Assembly: GCA_021603905.1 (NCBI GenBank)
Contig: BQIU01000001.1
Span: forward strand, 1 to 64,000
DNA length: 64,000 nt
Origin: Nitrospirales bacterium
Lineage (GTDB): Bacteria; Nitrospirota; Nitrospiria; Nitrospirales; UBA8639
Direction: 5' to 3'
Shown here: positions 62,142 through 64,000 of the stretch, piece after piece
Position numbering within the stretch: position 1 is the stretch's first letter
Layout: each line of letters starts with the position of its first letter
Made by a program: the position numbers and the translations under genes
Notes under the pieces: generated by a model
Told to the model about the DNA's origin: nothing
Databases searched by the model: none
The model's input: the letters and a program-made list of their open reading frames with translations, nothing else

Positions 62142-64000
62142 TTACTTGTCTAAAGCAGGATCCATTTTTTGATGATCCATATCATTCTTTCGAGCTTTCC
62201 TCAATGCTTCGATCATACCCTCATAACTTTGACTATCATCCGCGACTCCGAACTCAGGAGAAGGAAAACTGGGGTCCACACTGAATTCTGGATTTTTAAA
62301 GGTGCCAGTAACATGCAATGGCCCCCGTGAGCTTAATAAGGTAAAATCTTTTGGGTATGGCTTAATCGTCAAATCCATGATTTCTTGACGTAGATCGATT
62401 GAGCCGAGACCTTTAAATTTGGTATCCGATGTATCTAACAGAAAGGGTTCTATGGTGACGATACCGCTGCGGGCCTGAAGATCTGAGTAGGCGCAATCGA
62501 TCGGCACCCCCGTATCAGTGCCTAGAAAGACTGTTGCCGACTCCGTGAAATCTAATCCTGCTAACTCGACCAAGAGAGCATCAATTTTTCCTCCAGTCAT
62601 CGTGAAATACATCCCTCCATCAGCTGAGGCAAACCAATTGGCTAACGATTGACCATGCATCCACAGAGTCCCTTTCCCTCCAATTTTACCAAATGAATCA
62701 TCGGCCACTTCTGAGTCAGCGAATAGCTGGCTCAGGTGCATCTGATCAAAGTCTACTTTCAGCTTAGCTTCTCCAGGAACTTGCCGTGCATTAACTTCAA
62801 GCTTCATCGCTGCCGTTCCCTTAGCTACGCCAAAATCTAAATGATTTATCTGCATGTGGCCATTTTGAAGTGTCATGACAAGCACGAAATCATCCAACGG
62901 AAGATTTGGAGCCTGAACATTTTTCGCTCGATAATCAACATCTGCATCCACCTTCTTAAGTTGAGAAAAGTCGAGAGGCTTATCCGGCAATAGTCTTTTC
63001 CGATCCTCGTTCTTTTCGGCCTGCACCTTTTGTTTAGTAGATGCGGTCTCCTCCGGATCCGGCTGTGCACCCGTTAAACCGGCAAGATCGTCCAAATCGA
63101 GCATGCGGGATTGTAAATGCGTGAAAATCATTGGCCGTTCACCACCTATGGTTAACCGCAGCTCACCAGCCACGTCGCTGTCCCCTATGGTACCGTCAAG
63201 ACTTTTAAAAAGAAAAATTTGTTTTCCATCCTCAAGCAGTTTTCTTTGCAATTGGGCCTGTAAATCATAGGGAGGTAAGTGTGGTAATGGGATATTGATA
63301 GCTTCCCCCAAGCGAAACAAGTCTGGGCCTGCCACTCTAAATGTTGTCGTGAGACTCTCTAGCGGCCAGAGGCTACCAATTTGAGCATCTAGGTCCATCG
63401 TCGTTTCTCGAATTTGCAGCTTGGCATCTATCGGCCATTCTCGATAGTCCTCAATACCTTGACGAGTTGAACCAGTTCTGACTAAAACATCGATTGGTAT
63501 ACCCTGATACTTCACGTTCCCTTCAATGATTATGTCCGATTGAAAACTGTCATCAGTTAAGGGAACAGCTATCTTAGCCTGTCGATCAGAATCATCGTGT
63601 TCGACTTCATGATTTTGGCCGGTCGATAATTTTTGATTATGAGACTCAATCGAAAGTGTTACCGATGTGTTTTGAGTAGAGTCTCTATAGGTTAGACGTC
63701 CGTTATCCACCGAGAGTGATTTAATAAGAGGTAAGTCGCTCAAACCTCCCTCGTCTTTGTCTTGCTTAGAAAGGTCCTGCTCATCAGGGGAAGACACAGA
63801 TTCCTCAGTGGGTACCCAATTTGCTTTATTCTGTGCCGACTTTTCCAACTGAAACACCGGTTTGATTATCTGCACCTCGGTAAACACTAAATCGCCGACA
63901 AGTAGTTCAGACAGATCAATGCCTACCTCTAAGACTTCCACAGAAGCTAAATAAGGTTTTGATGCCCAAGAAGGATTGGTGACCGATATCTGTTCCACTC
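62142..64000 (-). CDS. AsmA family protein, shortened paralogue (copy 2, runs off right edge)
   Basis: About 619 residues visible; the frame remains open at the window edge, and its first visible residues (VEQISVTNPSWASKPYLASVEVLEVGID) match about residues 60-85 of copy 1, so the N-terminal anchor lies outside. Here the text jumps from the early repeat (SIESHNQKLS) directly to the region that in copy 1 is about residues 850-880 (DDSFQSDIIIEGNVKYQGIPIDVL), so some 650-700 residues of the middle are missing. The C-terminal part runs closely with copy 1 to the end (EFGVADD, RKARKNDMD). Confidence 0.92.
   Translation of the reverse strand, partial: VEQISVTNPSWASKPYLASVEVLEVGIDLSELLVGDLVFTEVQIIKPVFQLEKSAQNKANWVPTEESVSSPDEQDLSKQDKDEGGLSDLPLIKSLSVDNGRLTYRDSTQNTSVTLSIESHNQKLSTGQNHEVEHDDSDRQAKIAVPLTDDSFQSDIIIEGNVKYQGIPIDVLVRTGSTRQGIEDYREWPIDAKLQIRETTMDLDAQIGSLWPLESLTTTFRVAGPDLFRLGEAINIPLPHLPPYDLQAQLQRKLLEDGKQIFLFKSLDGTIGDSDVAGELRLTIGGERPMIFTHLQSRMLDLDDLAGLTGAQPDPEETASTKQKVQAEKNEDRKRLLPDKPLDFSQLKKVDADVDYRAKNVQAPNLPLDDFVLVMTLQNGHMQINHLDFGVAKGTAAMKLEVNARQVPGEAKLKVDFDQMHLSQLFADSEVADDSFGKIGGKGTLWMHGQSLANWFASADGGMYFTMTGGKIDALLVELAGLDFTESATVFLGTDTGVPIDCAYSDLQARSGIVTIEPFLLDTSDTKFKGLGSIDLRQEIMDLTIKPYPKDFTLLSSRGPLHVTGTFKNPEFSVDPSFPSPEFGVADDSQSYEGMIEALRKARKNDMDHQKMDPALDK

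Noticed and set aside
1-64000. Search for CRISPR arrays, tRNA/rRNA genes and phage modules
   Set aside because: No regularly spaced repeats, no tRNA-like cloverleaf or rRNA-like sequence, and no phage structural genes were seen by eye.

Overview
The window reads as chromosomal DNA of a Gram-negative bacterium. Evidence for an outer membrane is a carbohydrate-porin-like protein, several lipoproteins, two AsmA-family proteins, an HpnN-like RND exporter and a periplasmic L,D-transpeptidase. Base composition is moderate to low in GC except for one GC-richer insert. Several traits (a DUF2934 tail on a receiver protein, many BON/PRC/CsbD/PepSY paralogues, a decayed formate/nitrite channel gene) resemble marine or low-GC Nitrospira-type (Nitrospirota) genomes. 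No marker gene such as rRNA or nitrite oxidoreductase is present, so this assignment is only a suggestion. No tRNA, rRNA, phage or CRISPR array was seen.

Layout. Positions 1-140 hold the end of an IS256-like element. Positions 335-8000 run on the minus strand: a coupled trkH-trkA-hypothetical unit for K+ uptake, small secreted and membrane proteins, glucose-6-phosphate dehydrogenase, MgtC, MscS and an exported S16 (Lon-type) protease-like protein. Positions 8200-17800 hold DUF2254, an AI-2E family transporter, an M48 lipoprotein protease, PRC-barrel, PepSY, CsbD, YihY, BON, YtxH and superoxide dismutase genes. Positions 18189-21540 hold a zinc-ribbon protein, an unassigned pair (a putative sigma-like or HTH protein plus a single-pass membrane protein with two repeated C-terminal domains) and a degenerate receiver-DUF2934 protein. 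Positions 22340-24700 are a GC-richer island with two ~130 bp imperfect direct repeats, palindromes, an IS91-like transposase remnant and a foreign multi-pass membrane protein. An IS3 remnant lies at 25747.

Positions 25950-38350 hold a second AI-2E protein, an operon of a membrane protein, a di-haem peroxidase-like cytochrome and a DUF948-like protein, then a BON-MscS fusion, an OprB-like porin, a stand-alone sensory-rhodopsin-transducer-family protein, Pmp3/YqaE and a membrane-anchored endonuclease/exonuclease/phosphatase protein. Positions 38800-50000 hold secreted proteins, a dual-BON protein, a giant AsmA protein, a decayed BON gene and an HpnN-like exporter. Positions 50350-64000 hold a second TrkH, two hemerythrins, a broken formate/nitrite channel gene, DUF421, a second PRC-barrel protein, catalase, a YcbK/YcbB-like pair, a second dual-BON protein and a second, shortened AsmA protein that runs off the right edge.

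Taken together this is a dense envelope, ion-homeostasis and oxidative-stress region. K+ uptake (TrkH/TrkA) and MscS channels balance osmotic upshift and downshift. SOD, catalase, hemerythrins and the haem peroxidase handle reactive oxygen. BON, PRC, CsbD, PepSY and YtxH proteins and the L,D-transpeptidase act on or guard the envelope. At least nine families occur here as pairs, which suggests repeated local or segmental duplication. Mobile-element remnants and at least two pseudogenes show that the region is in flux.
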